Assembly (NCBI GenBank): GCA_965116115.1
Contig: OZ220486.1
Span: forward strand, 1,364,001 to 1,428,000
Direction: 5' to 3'
Length of the DNA stretch: 64,000 nt
From: JAPOXR01 sp965116115
GTDB taxonomy: Bacteria > Pseudomonadota > Alphaproteobacteria > Rhodobacterales > Rhodobacteraceae
Shown: in pieces, positions 42,632 to 53,000 of the stretch
Layout of the letters: each line of letters starts with the position of its first letter
Position numbering within the stretch: position 1 is the first letter of the stretch
Translations under genes and position numbers: made by a program
Notes under the pieces: model-generated
Told to the model about the DNA's origin: nothing
Database searches by the model: none
Seen by the model: only the letters and a program-made list of their open reading frames with translations

Positions 42632-42761
42632 CGCGGACGGATGTCCGGGCGCGGGCTTCAGGCGGAGCCTGCAGGCATTGGACAACGGGATCACCCACTT
42701 GCCGCGAAAACCGCTTCGGCGGCGGACGCCTCGCGGCTGAATCGGACAGGAGATTTCACGC

Positions 42762-45700
42762 ATGGCGCTCAGACGGAAAAAACAGGAAACCGCGGACGTC
42801 CCGGCGTCCCTGAAGGCCGGCGACACCGCGCCGCCGGCAGGGGTGTCGGCGCTGGCGGCTCAGCGCAGACGGGTGCGGCGCAAATACGGCCGCATTCACG
42901 AAGTCATCGACATGCCGAACCTGATCGAAGTGCAGAAACATTCCTACGATCTGTTTCTCAACTCCGGCAGCGGCGAGAGCCACGCGGACAAGGAAGGTCT
43001 GCGCGGGGTGTTCCAGTCGGTGTTCCCGATCCACGACTACAATGAGACGGCTGAACTCGGATTCGTGGGCTACGTCTTGGAGAAACCGAAATTCGACATC
43101 GAGGAGTGCCAGAAACGGGACATCACTTACGCGGCCCCTCTGAAGGTCAAGCTGAGGCTGATCGTCTTCGACCTCGACGAAGATACCGGCGCCCGCGATG
43201 TGAAGGACATCAAGGAGCAGGACGTGTTCATGGGCGAGATGCCGCTGATGACGGATAACGGCACCTTCATCATCAAGGGCACGGAACGCGTCGTGGTTTC
43301 GCAGATGCACCGGTCTCCAGGCGTCTTCTTTGACCACGACAAGGGCCGGGCCCATTCGTCGGGCCGAATTCTGTATCTGTGCCGTATCATTCCCTACCGG
43401 GGGTCATGGATTGATTTCGAATTCGACATCAAGGATCTCGTCCATGTCCGCATTGACCGCAAACGGAAGATGCCGGTCTCGACTCTCCTGCTGGCGCTCG
43501 GGCTGGATCAGGAGTCCATTCTCGGCCATTTCTATCCCAAGGTCACGTACCGGCGGGCCGGCGGGGAACCCGGCTGGGTCGCCAGACTGCCGTTTGGCCG
43601 GTTCAAAATCAGGCAGCAGGCGCAGTTCGACATCATTGACGCGGAGACCGGCGAGATTTACGCCGAGGCGGAAAAACCGCTGACTCCGCGGGAAGCGGAG
43701 GCGCTGAACGAGACGGCCGGAGAGCGTGACATCCTTCTGCCGCCGGATTTTCTGGCGGGCAAATTCGCCGCTGAAGACATTATCGACGAAGAGACCGGGC
43801 TGGTTCTGGCCGAGGCCGGCGACGAACTGACCGCCTCGTTCGATGACGCCGGGAATCTCTACAAGGGGCTTCTCCACGAGCTGCATGAGCACGGCGTGAG
43901 CGAGATTCCCGCGCTCTATATCGACGGCGTGAACAACGGGCCGTATATCCGCAACACGCTGGCGGCCGACAAGAACACGGACCGTCTGAGCGCCCTGTTC
44001 GACATTTACCGGACTCTCCGCCCCGGCGAACCGCCGACCGAGGAGGCGGCTGAACTCCTGTTCTTCCAGCTCTTCAGCGATCCCGACCGGTATGACCTCT
44101 CCGCCGTCGGCCGCGTCAAGATGAACATGCGTCTTGATCTTGACGCCGAGGATACGGAACGGACGCTGCGCCCGGATGACATACTGGCCTGTGTCAGAAC
44201 CCTGGTCGGTCTGAGGGACGGCAAGGGAGAAGTCGACGACATCGACCATCTCGGCAACCGCCGCGTGCGTTCCGTCGGCGAGTCCATGGAGAATCAGTAC
44301 CGGATCGGGCTGATGCGCATGAGCCGGCTGGTCAAGGAGCGGATGGCGACGGTCGAAATCGACAATGTGATGCCTCAGGATCTGATCAATTCCAAACCCG
44401 CCGCCGCGGCGGTGAGGGAATTCTTCGGCTCGTCCCAGCTCTCGCAGTTCATGGATCAGACCAATCCGCTGTCCGAAGTGACCCATAAACGGCGGCTGTC
44501 AGCGCTCGGACCGGGCGGCTTGACGCGGGAGAGGGCCGGATTCGAGGTGCGCGACGTGCACCCGACCCATTACGGCCGGATCTGCCCTGTGGAAACGCCC
44601 GAAGGGCCGAATATCGGTCTGATCAACTCGCTGGCGACATTCGCCAAAGTCAACAAATACGGCTTCATCGAAACTCCTTACCGGAAAGTCGAAAACGGCC
44701 AGGTCACGGACAAGGTCGAATATATCACCGCCACTGAAGAGGAGAATTACAAGATCGCCCAGGCGAACGCGAAAATCGGCGAGGAGGGCCGCCTGCTCAA
44801 TGACTGGGTCAATACCCGCCACGAAGGCGACATCAAGGCGAGTCCGCGCGAAGAGGTCGATCTGATCGACGTGACTCCGAAACAGCTGGTTTCGGTCGCG
44901 GCGTCTCTCATTCCTTTCCTGGAAAACGATGACGCGAACCGTGCGTTGATGGGATCCAACATGCAGAGACAGGCGGTTCCGCTGCTGCGGTCGGAGGCCC
45001 CGTTCGTCGGCACCGGCATCGAATCTGTCGTCGCCAGAGACTCCGGTGCGGCCATCACCGCGCGCCGGGCCGGGGTCATCGACCAGGTGGACGCGACCCG
45101 CATCGTTGTCCGGGTGGCGGAAGACATGGATCCGGGAGACCCCGGCGTTGACATCTACCGGCTGCGCAAGTTCCAGAGATCCAACCAGAACACGTGCATA
45201 AATCAGCGTCCGCTGGTTAATGTCGGCGACCGCGTCGAGCGGGGAGACGTGGTGGCGGACGGCCCCTGCACGGACCTCGGCGAACTGGCCCTCGGACGCA
45301 ACGTGCTCGTCGCCTTCATGCCGTGGAACGGCTATAATTACGAAGACTCGGTGCTGATATCGGAGAGAATCGCCCGCGACGACGTCTTCACTTCCGTGCA
45401 TATCGACGAGTTTGAAACCGATGCCCGCGACACCAAACTCGGCCCCGAGGCCATCACCCGCGACATTCCCAATGTCAGCAACGAAGCTCTGAGCCAGCTC
45501 GACGACTCCGGAATCGTGCATATCGGTGCGAAAGTCGGGCCGGGCGACATACTGGTCGGCAAGATCACCCCGAAGGGCGACTCGCCGATGACGCCGGAGG
45601 AGAAGCTGCTGCGGGCCATTTTCGGCGAGAATGCCGCCGATGTGCGGGACACTTCGCTGCGGCTCCGCGCCGGAGATTCCGGGACGGTTGTCGAGGTCCG

Positions 45701-46982
45701 GGTGTTCCACCGTCACGGGATCGACAAGGACGACCGCGCCATCCAGATCGAGCGCGACGAAATCATGGGTCTGAAACGGGACCGCGACGACGAGCGCACG
45801 ATCCTGGAAAGAAACATTTATTCCCGGCTGAAAACCCTGCTGACGGGCAAAACCGCGCTGAAAGGTCCGAAGGGGATCGGTCCGGGGACGGAAATCACCG
45901 AAGAGTTGCTCGGGCGGCTGACCAAAGGACAGTGGTGGCAGCTGTCCCTGCAGGACGAGGCGGACGCGTCCGTGCAGGAAGCGCTCAAATCGCAGTTCGA
46001 CGCTCAGAAGAAGGTCCTTGAGGAAAGATTCGAAGACAAGGTTGGCAAGATCCGCCGCGGCGACGACCTGCCGCCGGGGGTGATGAGCCGGGTCAAAGTT
46101 TTCATAGCGGTCAAGCGGAAACTGCAGCCGGGCGACAAGATGGCCGGACGGCACGGCAACAAGGGCGTGGTTTCCAAAGTCGTTCCCATGGAAGACATGC
46201 CGTTCCTTGCCGACGGCACGCCCGTCGACATCGTTCTCAACCCGCTCGGCGTTCCGTCCCGCATGAATGTCGGCCAGATACTGGAAACGCATATGGGATG
46301 GGCGGCCCGCGGCTTCGGGCAGGCCGTGGCGAAGGCGCTTGAAGAGTGCAGGAGGAGCGGCAGCGCGGAACCGGTGCGGCGAGCCATGCGCGCCGCTTAC
46401 GGCGAGAGCGCCTGGAACGCTGAGCTTGCCGGCATGCGGGATGATGAACTGATCGCTTCAGCCCGCAATGTCGCGTCCGGCGTGCCTGTCGCGACGCCGG
46501 TCTTCGACGGCGCCAAGGAACCTGATGTCACCGCGGCGCTGAGTCAGGCCGGCTTTTCCGGAACCGGCCAGGTCACCCTCTACGACGGCAGAACCGGCGA
46601 GAAATTCGCCCGTCCGGTGACCGTGGGAATGAAATATCTGCTTAAGCTTCACCATCTGGTGGATGACAAGATCCACGCCCGCTCGACCGGGCCGTACAGT
46701 TTGGTGACTCAGCAGCCGCTCGGCGGAAAGGCGCAGTTCGGCGGCCAGAGATTCGGCGAGATGGAGGTCTGGGCGCTGGAAGCCTACGGCGCGGCCTACA
46801 CGCTGCAGGAAATGCTGACGGTCAAGGCCGACGATGTGAAAGGCCGGAAGAAAGTCTACGAGTCGATCGTCAAAGGCGAGGATAATTTCGTCACCGGCGT
46901 GCCGGAGAGTTTCAACGTTCTGGTCCAGGAAGTGCGGGGGCTGGGACTGAACATGGAACTGATCTCCCATGACGAGGACTGA
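42762..46982 (+). CDS. rpoB: RNA polymerase beta subunit
   Basis: A 1406-residue beta subunit of normal alphaproteobacterial size. The rifampicin region reads SSQLSQFMDQTNPLSEVTHK then RRLSALGPGG, with wild-type residues. Other conserved pieces: YGRICPVETPEGPNIGLINS, WNGYNYEDSVLISERI, KLQPGDKMAGRHGNKGVVSK and the C-terminal GGKAQFGGQRFGEMEVWALE. It follows rplL after a gap with two hairpins and precedes rpoC by 45 bp. No unusual insertion is seen, in contrast to rpoC. Confidence 0.98.
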   Translation: MALRRKKQETADVPASLKAGDTAPPAGVSALAAQRRRVRRKYGRIHEVIDMPNLIEVQKHSYDLFLNSGSGESHADKEGLRGVFQSVFPIHDYNETAELGFVGYVLEKPKFDIEECQKRDITYAAPLKVKLRLIVFDLDEDTGARDVKDIKEQDVFMGEMPLMTDNGTFIIKGTERVVVSQMHRSPGVFFDHDKGRAHSSGRILYLCRIIPYRGSWIDFEFDIKDLVHVRIDRKRKMPVSTLLLALGLDQESILGHFYPKVTYRRAGGEPGWVARLPFGRFKIRQQAQFDIIDAETGEIYAEAEKPLTPREAEALNETAGERDILLPPDFLAGKFAAEDIIDEETGLVLAEAGDELTASFDDAGNLYKGLLHELHEHGVSEIPALYIDGVNNGPYIRNTLAADKNTDRLSALFDIYRTLRPGEPPTEEAAELLFFQLFSDPDRYDLSAVGRVKMNMRLDLDAEDTERTLRPDDILACVRTLVGLRDGKGEVDDIDHLGNRRVRSVGESMENQYRIGLMRMSRLVKERMATVEIDNVMPQDLINSKPAAAAVREFFGSSQLSQFMDQTNPLSEVTHKRRLSALGPGGLTRERAGFEVRDVHPTHYGRICPVETPEGPNIGLINSLATFAKVNKYGFIETPYRKVENGQVTDKVEYITATEEENYKIAQANAKIGEEGRLLNDWVNTRHEGDIKASPREEVDLIDVTPKQLVSVAASLIPFLENDDANRALMGSNMQRQAVPLLRSEAPFVGTGIESVVARDSGAAITARRAGVIDQVDATRIVVRVAEDMDPGDPGVDIYRLRKFQRSNQNTCINQRPLVNVGDRVERGDVVADGPCTDLGELALGRNVLVAFMPWNGYNYEDSVLISERIARDDVFTSVHIDEFETDARDTKLGPEAITRDIPNVSNEALSQLDDSGIVHIGAKVGPGDILVGKITPKGDSPMTPEEKLLRAIFGENAADVRDTSLRLRAGDSGTVVEVRVFHRHGIDKDDRAIQIERDEIMGLKRDRDDERTILERNIYSRLKTLLTGKTALKGPKGIGPGTEITEELLGRLTKGQWWQLSLQDEADASVQEALKSQFDAQKKVLEERFEDKVGKIRRGDDLPPGVMSRVKVFIAVKRKLQPGDKMAGRHGNKGVVSKVVPMEDMPFLADGTPVDIVLNPLGVPSRMNVGQILETHMGWAARGFGQAVAKALEECRRSGSAEPVRRAMRAAYGESAWNAELAGMRDDELIASARNVASGVPVATPVFDGAKEPDVTAALSQAGFSGTGQVTLYDGRTGEKFARPVTVGMKYLLKLHHLVDDKIHARSTGPYSLVTQQPLGGKAQFGGQRFGEMEVWALEAYGAAYTLQEMLTVKADDVKGRKKVYESIVKGEDNFVTGVPESFNVLVQEVRGLGLNMELISHDED

Positions 46983-47027
46983 GATGGCCGGAACGTTCGA
47001 AACGATGCGCAGAGGGGTGCGGCAATC

Positions 47028-50000
47028 ATGAACATGGAAATGACACCGAAGGCGTTCAAGAAAAACGAAGTGCCTGAATCGTTTGACGAAATCAAAATTT
47101 CGCTGGCGTCACCGGAACAGATCCTGGCGTGGTCCTACGGCGAGATCAAGAAGCCGGAAACGATCAATTACCGGACGTTCAAACCGGAGCGCGACGGCTT
47201 GTTCTGCGCCCGGATTTTCGGTCCGGTGAAGGACTACGAATGTCTGTGCGGCAAATATAAGAAAATGAAGTACCGCGGCGTGACCTGCGAAAAATGCGGC
47301 GTCGAGGTGACGCTGCAGCAGGTGCGGCGCGAACGGATGGCCCATATCGTGCTGGCGGCTCCCGTGGCCCATATCTGGTTTCTGAAGTCCCTTCCGTCGC
47401 GGATCGGGCTCATGCTCGGCATCAGCCTCAAGAATCTGGAGAGGGTTCTTTATTTCGAGAGTTTCATCGTCACCGAGCCGGGTCTGACTGAGTTCGAATT
47501 CGGCCAGCTGTTGAGCGAAGAGGAGCTCAGCAAGGCTCAGGATGATTACGGCGAAGGGAATTTCAAGGCCGGGATCGGCGCCGAAGCGATCCGCGACATG
47601 CTGAGCCAGATCGATCTGCCCGAAGAGTCTGCCCGCATCCGGGAAGAGCTCGCCGCGGCCGGTTCCGAGAGCAAAAGACAGAAACTCGCGAAACGGCTGA
47701 AGCTTTTTGAGGGTTTTCTGCAGTCCGGCAACCGTCCGGAATGGATGATTCTGACCGTCATTCCGGTCATCCCGCCGGAACTGAGACCTCTGGTGCCGCT
47801 GGACGGCGGCCGGTTCGCGACATCGGATCTGAACGATCTGTACCGCAGGGTCATCAACCGCAACAACCGTCTGAAAAGACTGATCGAACTGCGCTCGCCG
47901 GACATCATCGTCCGCAACGAGAAGCGCATGCTTCAGGAGTCGGTGGACGCGCTGTTCGACAACGGCCGGCGCGGGCGGACGATCACCGGAACCAACAAGC
48001 GGCCGCTGAAATCTCTCAGCGACATGCTGAAAGGCAAACAGGGCCGCTTCCGCCAGAATCTGCTGGGCAAAAGGGTGGATTTCTCCGGACGGTCGGTGAT
48101 CGTCACCGGTCCCGAACTGAAGCTGCACCAGTGCGGGCTTCCCAAAAAAATGGCGCTGGAACTGTTCAAGCCGTTCATCTACTCGAAACTGGAAAGGCTG
48201 GGGAAATCCTCCACCGTCAAGGCGGCGAAGAAGATCGTTGAGCAGGAAGAGAACGAAGTCTGGGACATTCTCGACGACGTGATCCGCGAGCATCCCGTGC
48301 TGCTGAACCGCGCGCCGACGCTGCACCGTTTGGGAATTCAGGCGTTCGAGCCGGTTCTTGTCGAAGGGAAGGCCATCCAGCTGCATCCGTTGGTCTGTTC
48401 CGCGTTCAACGCCGATTTCGACGGTGACCAGATGGCGGTGCACGTGCCGCTTTCGCTCGAGGCGCAGCTTGAGGCGCGCGTTCTGATGATGTCGACCAAC
48501 AATGTTCTGTCGCCGGCCAACGGGGCGCCCATCATCGTGCCGTCCCAGGACATGGTTCTGGGACTCTACTATCTCAGCATGGAAAGGTGGGGAATGCCCG
48601 GCGAGACCCGCCGGAGCCCGGAGAACGGGGAAGACCGGGCGGCCCTGGGCAAGGTGTATGCGTCGCTGAACGAGGTCGAGCACGCGCTGCTGGCCGGCGA
48701 ACTGCATCTTCACGCGAGGATCAGGGCGCGGATCAAACAGATGAAGCGTATCGACGAAATCGACGGGCAGTGCCGGGAAGAAAACCGGATTTTTGACACC
48801 ACGCCGGGCCGGGTCCTGATCGGGTCGCTGCTGCCTTTGAACGTCAACACGCCTTTCGGCCTGGTCAACCGGCTCCTGCGCAAAAAGGAAGTCCAGGAAG
48901 TCATCGACACCGTATACCGCTACTGCGGCCAGAAAGAGTCGATCATTTTCTGTGATCAGATCATGGCTTTGGGTTTCCGGGAGGCCTGCCGGTCGGGAAT
49001 CTCCTTCGGCAAGGACGACATGCTGATTCCCGGGGAAAAGCGCCGGCTGGTCGAAGACGCCCGCAGGAAGGTCGAAGATTTCGACTACCAGTACTGGGAC
49101 GGCAACATCACCGACGAGGAGCGCTACAACCGCGTCGTCGAGGCATGGACGGAATGTTCCGACAGCGTGCTGGGCGCGATGATGGAAGGAATCAAGTCCG
49201 TCGAATCCGGAGATGACGGCACACAGGCGGAGCCGAATTCCATCTACATGATGGCGCATGCCGGCGCCCGGGGATCGGAAGCTCAGATCAAACAGCTGGC
49301 GGGAATGCGCGGCCTGATGACGAGGCCGTCCGGCGACATCATCGAGACGCCGATCATTTCCAATTTCAAGGAAGGCCTGACGGTTCTGGAGTATTTCAAC
49401 TCCACCCACGGGGCCCGCAAGGGTCTGGCCGACACGGCTTTGAAGACGGCGAATTCAGGCTATCTGACCCGGAAACTGGTGGATGTCGCTCAGGACTGCA
49501 TAGTGCGGGAGGAGGACTGCGGCACGGACGGAGCCGTCACGGTCCGTCCGTCTCTGCGCGACGGCTTGGTGGTCGCGCCCCTGAGCGAGCGCATTCTCGG
49601 CCGGGTGGCCGCCGAGGATGTCAGAAATCCGGAAAATGATGAAATCATCGTCAACCGGAACGAATTCATCGGGGAAAGCGCCGCCGAACGGATCACGCGG
49701 GCCGGGATACAGTCGGTCAGAGTCCGCTCGCCGCTGACCTGCGAAGCCGAGGAGGGCGTGTGCGTCAAATGCTACGGCCGCGACCTGGCGCGCGGCGAGG
49801 CGGTGAATATCGGCGAAGCCGTGGGCATCATCGCCGCGCAGTCGATCGGCGAGCCGGGCACCCAGCTGACCATGCGCATGTTCCATGTCGGCGGAATCGC
49901 GCAGAGGGAGCAGCAGTCGTCGGCCGCCGGCTATGCGGGCACCGTCGAACTGAGTGATGTCAAAAGCATAAAGACCGAGTCCGGCGAAGAAATCGTCGTG

Positions 50001-53000
50001 GGAACGAACGGCGTTCTTTTTCTTAAGGATTCATCCGGGCGGTCGATCCGCTATAAGCTGGAGCGCGGCGCCCGGCTTCAGGTCGGCGACGGCAATGAAG
50101 TCGAAAACGGCGAGATTCTCTTCAACTGGGATCCGCATTCGCTTCAGATCATCGCCGAGACCGGCGGACAGGCCGAGTTCCACGATCTCCGCGTCAACAC
50201 GTCATTCCGGGAGGAGACCGACGCGACCACCGGGATGACGCAGAAGATCGTCATCGAAGCCCCGACCGCGATTCAGCCGAGGACCGACGTCAGCGGCTCG
50301 GAACTCAACATCATCCGGCTGAGCGGGCGGGCCGGCGGAACTGACGATCCGGAGGCAGAGATTCTGAGCGGCGCCTGTTTGGCTCTGGCGGACTACCTGC
50401 ATTCGGAAATGCCGGTGGTTTATCCCCTCTCCGGCGGGAGGATCGATCTCAAACATATCGAGGTTCTGATCCGTCTGGCGGCGAAGGACTCATTCCGCGA
50501 AGAAACGGGAACAACCACTGTGGCGGCGGCCTCGGCGTTCGCCGGAGGCGCCGAGAACTGCGTTGTCACGATGGAAGACTGCGGCACGCACAGGTCGGTT
50601 TCCGGCGAGTTTCTGGCCGCTGCCTGCGCCGCGGACGGGACGCCGCTGCGCCAGGCGCTTGAGGGGCGGACGGCGGCGCGGGACATCGTTGATCCGGCCA
50701 CGGAAGGACTCATCGTCGGGGCGAATCAGATCATTGACGGGGCGGCGGCCGCGGCGATTGAATCGCGCGGCGTCGGACAGTTCCGCGTCCGGTCGCCGAT
50801 GACATGCGAGACCGCGACCGGAATCTGCGCCAAATGTTACGGGGATGTCCCCGGCGCGGCGGAGCCGGTGCAGTTCGACCGGAATGTCGGGGATATCGCT
50901 TTGCGGGACATCGGCGAGCTTGCGGGCCAGGTCAGGATCCGCATCGCCCGCAATCAGGACCGTCGGGAGCATACCGTCACGGCGGAACACGGCGGCAAGA
51001 TCAGCCTGCCGGGCATGGATGATTCCAAAGTCCATGAATTCGCCAAGTCTGGCAGGCTGCCGAAAGCCAAGCTGGTCTGCGAGCCGGGTCTGACTGCGGA
51101 AGTCTCGGAAACGCGCAGGATCACGCACCGCGTTCCCGCGGGATCCCGGCTGCTGGTCAAGAACGGCGAAGAGGTCAGGGAGGGTGAGCTGCTGGTCGCC
51201 GGACCGGAAGAAAAATACAATAAGCGGCATGCGGCCTCGCGGGACGGCACGGTTTTGCTCACCGACGTCAGAATCAAGGAGATCCGCGGGGACGGCGCCG
51301 CCGGCGCGACGAAGTTCGCGGTGTCGCAGAACTCGTATCTCAGACTGGAATCGGGCGGCCGCAAATCGCCTCCCCGGAAAATTCCGGTCGGCGCGAAACT
51401 GCTGGTCAGCGACGGTGACATAGTCGCCGCCGGCCGGCCGCTTTTCGAAACCTGCGCGTCAGGCAGCCTGAAGTCGGCGGCCCACGGCGGAAAAATCAGA
51501 ATCAAAGCGGCCGGCGAAGACGGGGCCGTGGAACTGGCGCTGGAGTATGTGCACAGGACGCCGTACGAGCTGCCGGTCGGCGCGAGGCTGCTGGTGGCGG
51601 ACGGAGAGCGGGTCAAGCAGGGGAGCGGTCTGTTCGAATGGTCGCCGCGCGTCCGTCGGGTCAAGCCGCCGTTCGCCGGCAAGGCCGAGCCGGACGACAG
51701 CGGTCTTCTGGCGTTGAACGCCGGCGGCGTTCAGATCGCGGCGCGGCGAGGGGCTTCCGTCAGCATCCGGTCGGCGAAAAAGTCGGAAACGCTGAAACTG
51801 CCGGTCGGCGCGAGGATGTCGGCCAAAGACGGCGGGAAGCTCAGGAAGACCGACGTGCTTTTCGAGTGGGATCCGTGCCTGGCGCAGATGCTTGCGCGGT
51901 CGGAGTGCGTGTCCCGGATCAGGGAGCGTGACTTCGGGGACGGATCCGAAGGGGCCGGGGCCGCGTGGCTGGCGGCTGAGTTCACCCGCTCGATCGACTA
52001 CCAGCTGCCGGTCGGCGCCGTGCTGTCAATCGGGGACCGCGATCTGATCAGGCGGGGCGACGTGATCGCGCGCGTGCCGCGGGAAAGCACGAAAACGAGC
52101 GATATCACAGGCGGTCTGCCGAAGGTGGCGGAACTGTTTGACGCCCGCACCAAGGAGCCGGCGGTCATCGCAGGCGCCGACGGCACCGTCCGTTTCCACG
52201 GCGAATACAAGAGAAAGCGGAAGATCGTGATCGAACCCGCTGACGGCGGCGCGGACGCCCCCGAGTACCAGATCCCGAAAAGCGAGCGCATTCTGGTGCA
52301 GGACGGCGACCGGGTCCGCAAGGGCGACAACATCACCGAGGGCACGCCGCCGCTTCAGGCCATCCTCGATGTGCTCGGCATCGAGGCTCTCGCCGATCAT
52401 CTGGTCGAAGAGGTCCAGCATGTGTACCGCCAGCAGGGCGTCAAGATCAACGACAAGCATATCGAGGTGATCCTGCGCCAGATGCTGAGAAAGGTGGAAG
52501 TGACGGATCCGGGCGGAACCGCGCTGATCGCCGGCGAGCAGCTCGACAGATCGGAACTGGAAGAGATCAACCGCCGGATGCTGCGGAGAGTGGAAGTGGA
52601 GGATCCGGGCGGGACCGCGCTGGCCGCCGGCCAGCGGCTGGGCAGGTCGGAGCTGGAAGAGATCAACCGGCAGGCGTCCGAGGGCAGCCTCGTGCCGGCC
52701 CGGATCAAAACCGCTCCGGCGCCGGCGCGGGGCAAACCCGTTCTGCTCGGTATCACCAAGGCGGCGCTTCAGACGCAGTCTTTCATCTCCGCCGCGTCGT
52801 TTCAGGAGACCACGCGGGTGCTCACGGAAGCGGCGGTCCAAGGCAAGAGGGATCTGCTCAAAGGCCTGAAGGAAAACGTCATCGTCGGCCGGCTGATTCC
52901 CGCGGGAACCGGAGGAGCGGCGAACGAAATGCGCCGAGTCGCGGGCGAGAGAGACCAAGCGATCATTGAGGAGCGCAGAGAACTGGAAGAGGCGCGTCTC

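Noticed and set aside
47109..49409. A 766-codon open frame on the minus strand inside rpoC
   Set aside because: Antisense shadow of a GC-rich conserved gene; Arg/His/Asp-rich translation without motifs. The same holds for long antisense frames in fusA (54338-56431), rpoB (44499-46292) and tuf (56471-57964).
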